The notes beneath the pieces were generated by a model. It did no database searches, was not told where the DNA came from, and was given only the letters and a program-made list of their open reading frames with translations. From Fusobacterium sp. (GTDB taxonomy: Bacteria; Fusobacteriota; Fusobacteriia; Fusobacteriales; Fusobacteriaceae), in assembly GCA_018457305.1 (NCBI GenBank), contig JAGYHM010000057.1, forward strand, positions 1-7,532: 7,532 nt of DNA, written 5' to 3'. Shown here in pieces: positions 7,404 to 7,532 of this stretch; position 1 is the first letter of the stretch; each line of letters starts with the position of its first letter. The position numbers and the translations under genes were made by a program.

Positions 7404-7411
7404 TATAAAAT

Positions 7412-7433
7412 AGAGCCAAATGGCTTTTTTTTT
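7412..7433 (+). terminator. Intrinsic terminator of the small two-gene unit
   Basis: AGCC and GGCT form a stem (extendable by weak pairs to about six) around AAAT, followed at once by nine T (7425-7433). It lies nine bases after the stop codon of the 58-residue gene. Confidence 0.85.
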
Positions 7434-7440
7434 ATATAAC

Positions 7441-7532
7441 CTAACCACCCCGCCCTGTGGGCACCCCTCCACGGGAGGGGGAATTATAATTTGATTTTTA
7501 TTTTCAGGGTTTGGGGGTGTACTCTACCACCC
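7441..7532. repeat. GC-rich double-hairpin intergenic repeat, cut by the window edge
   Basis: Two adjacent perfect hairpins stand in AT-rich DNA: GCCC-TGT-GGGC at 7452-7462 and a 7-bp stem CCCCTCC/GGAGGGG with loop ACG at 7464-7480. A further GGGGGTG (7513-7519) pairs with the CACCCC near 7446, and ACCACCC recurs at 7526-7532. The composition and hairpins differ sharply from the rest of the window. I infer a dispersed REP- or MITE-like repeat. No coding frame is visible in it. Confidence 0.6.

Overview
The window is very AT-rich, with strong Shine-Dalgarno sites and codons ending mostly in A or T. It contains a long trimeric autotransporter adhesin whose signal peptide has a long charged N-region. 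Together these suggest an anaerobic Gram-negative of the Fusobacteriota (Fusobacterium, Leptotrichia or a relative). That assignment is inference from composition and gene style, not from a marker gene.

Layout. Positions 5752 down to 1 (minus strand) hold one uninterrupted reading frame, the first 1917 residues of a YadA/Hia-type trimeric autotransporter. Its C-terminal membrane anchor lies beyond the left edge. The frame runs signal peptide, YadA-like head with two non-head inserts, neck, an unusual helical segment of about 290 residues, further heads, two more necks, then the start of a repeated stalk. Every open frame on the plus strand in this region is a shadow.

Positions 5753 to 6337 are a non-coding control region. 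It holds a run of 12 C (12 G in the sense of the adhesin), a 7-bp palindrome, copies of GAAAGTTTT spaced by about whole helical turns, a possible promoter, a leader hairpin touching the ribosome binding site, and a long A/T-only-like stretch. The G tract is the pattern expected of on/off phase variation of a surface adhesin.

Positions 6338 to 6850 (minus strand) encode a 170-residue protein that appears to carry two excisionase/MerR-like helix-turn-helix domains. It lies directly upstream of the adhesin in the same orientation and is a natural candidate for its regulator. Its promoter appears to be back-to-back with a plus-strand promoter, the two sharing a TTGACAA core.

Positions 6982 to 7403 (plus strand) hold two very small genes (51 and 58 residues) in one transcription unit that ends in an intrinsic terminator. 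Their function is unknown; an antitoxin-like role is possible but unproven. The right edge carries a GC-rich double-hairpin block that looks like the end of a dispersed intergenic repeat.
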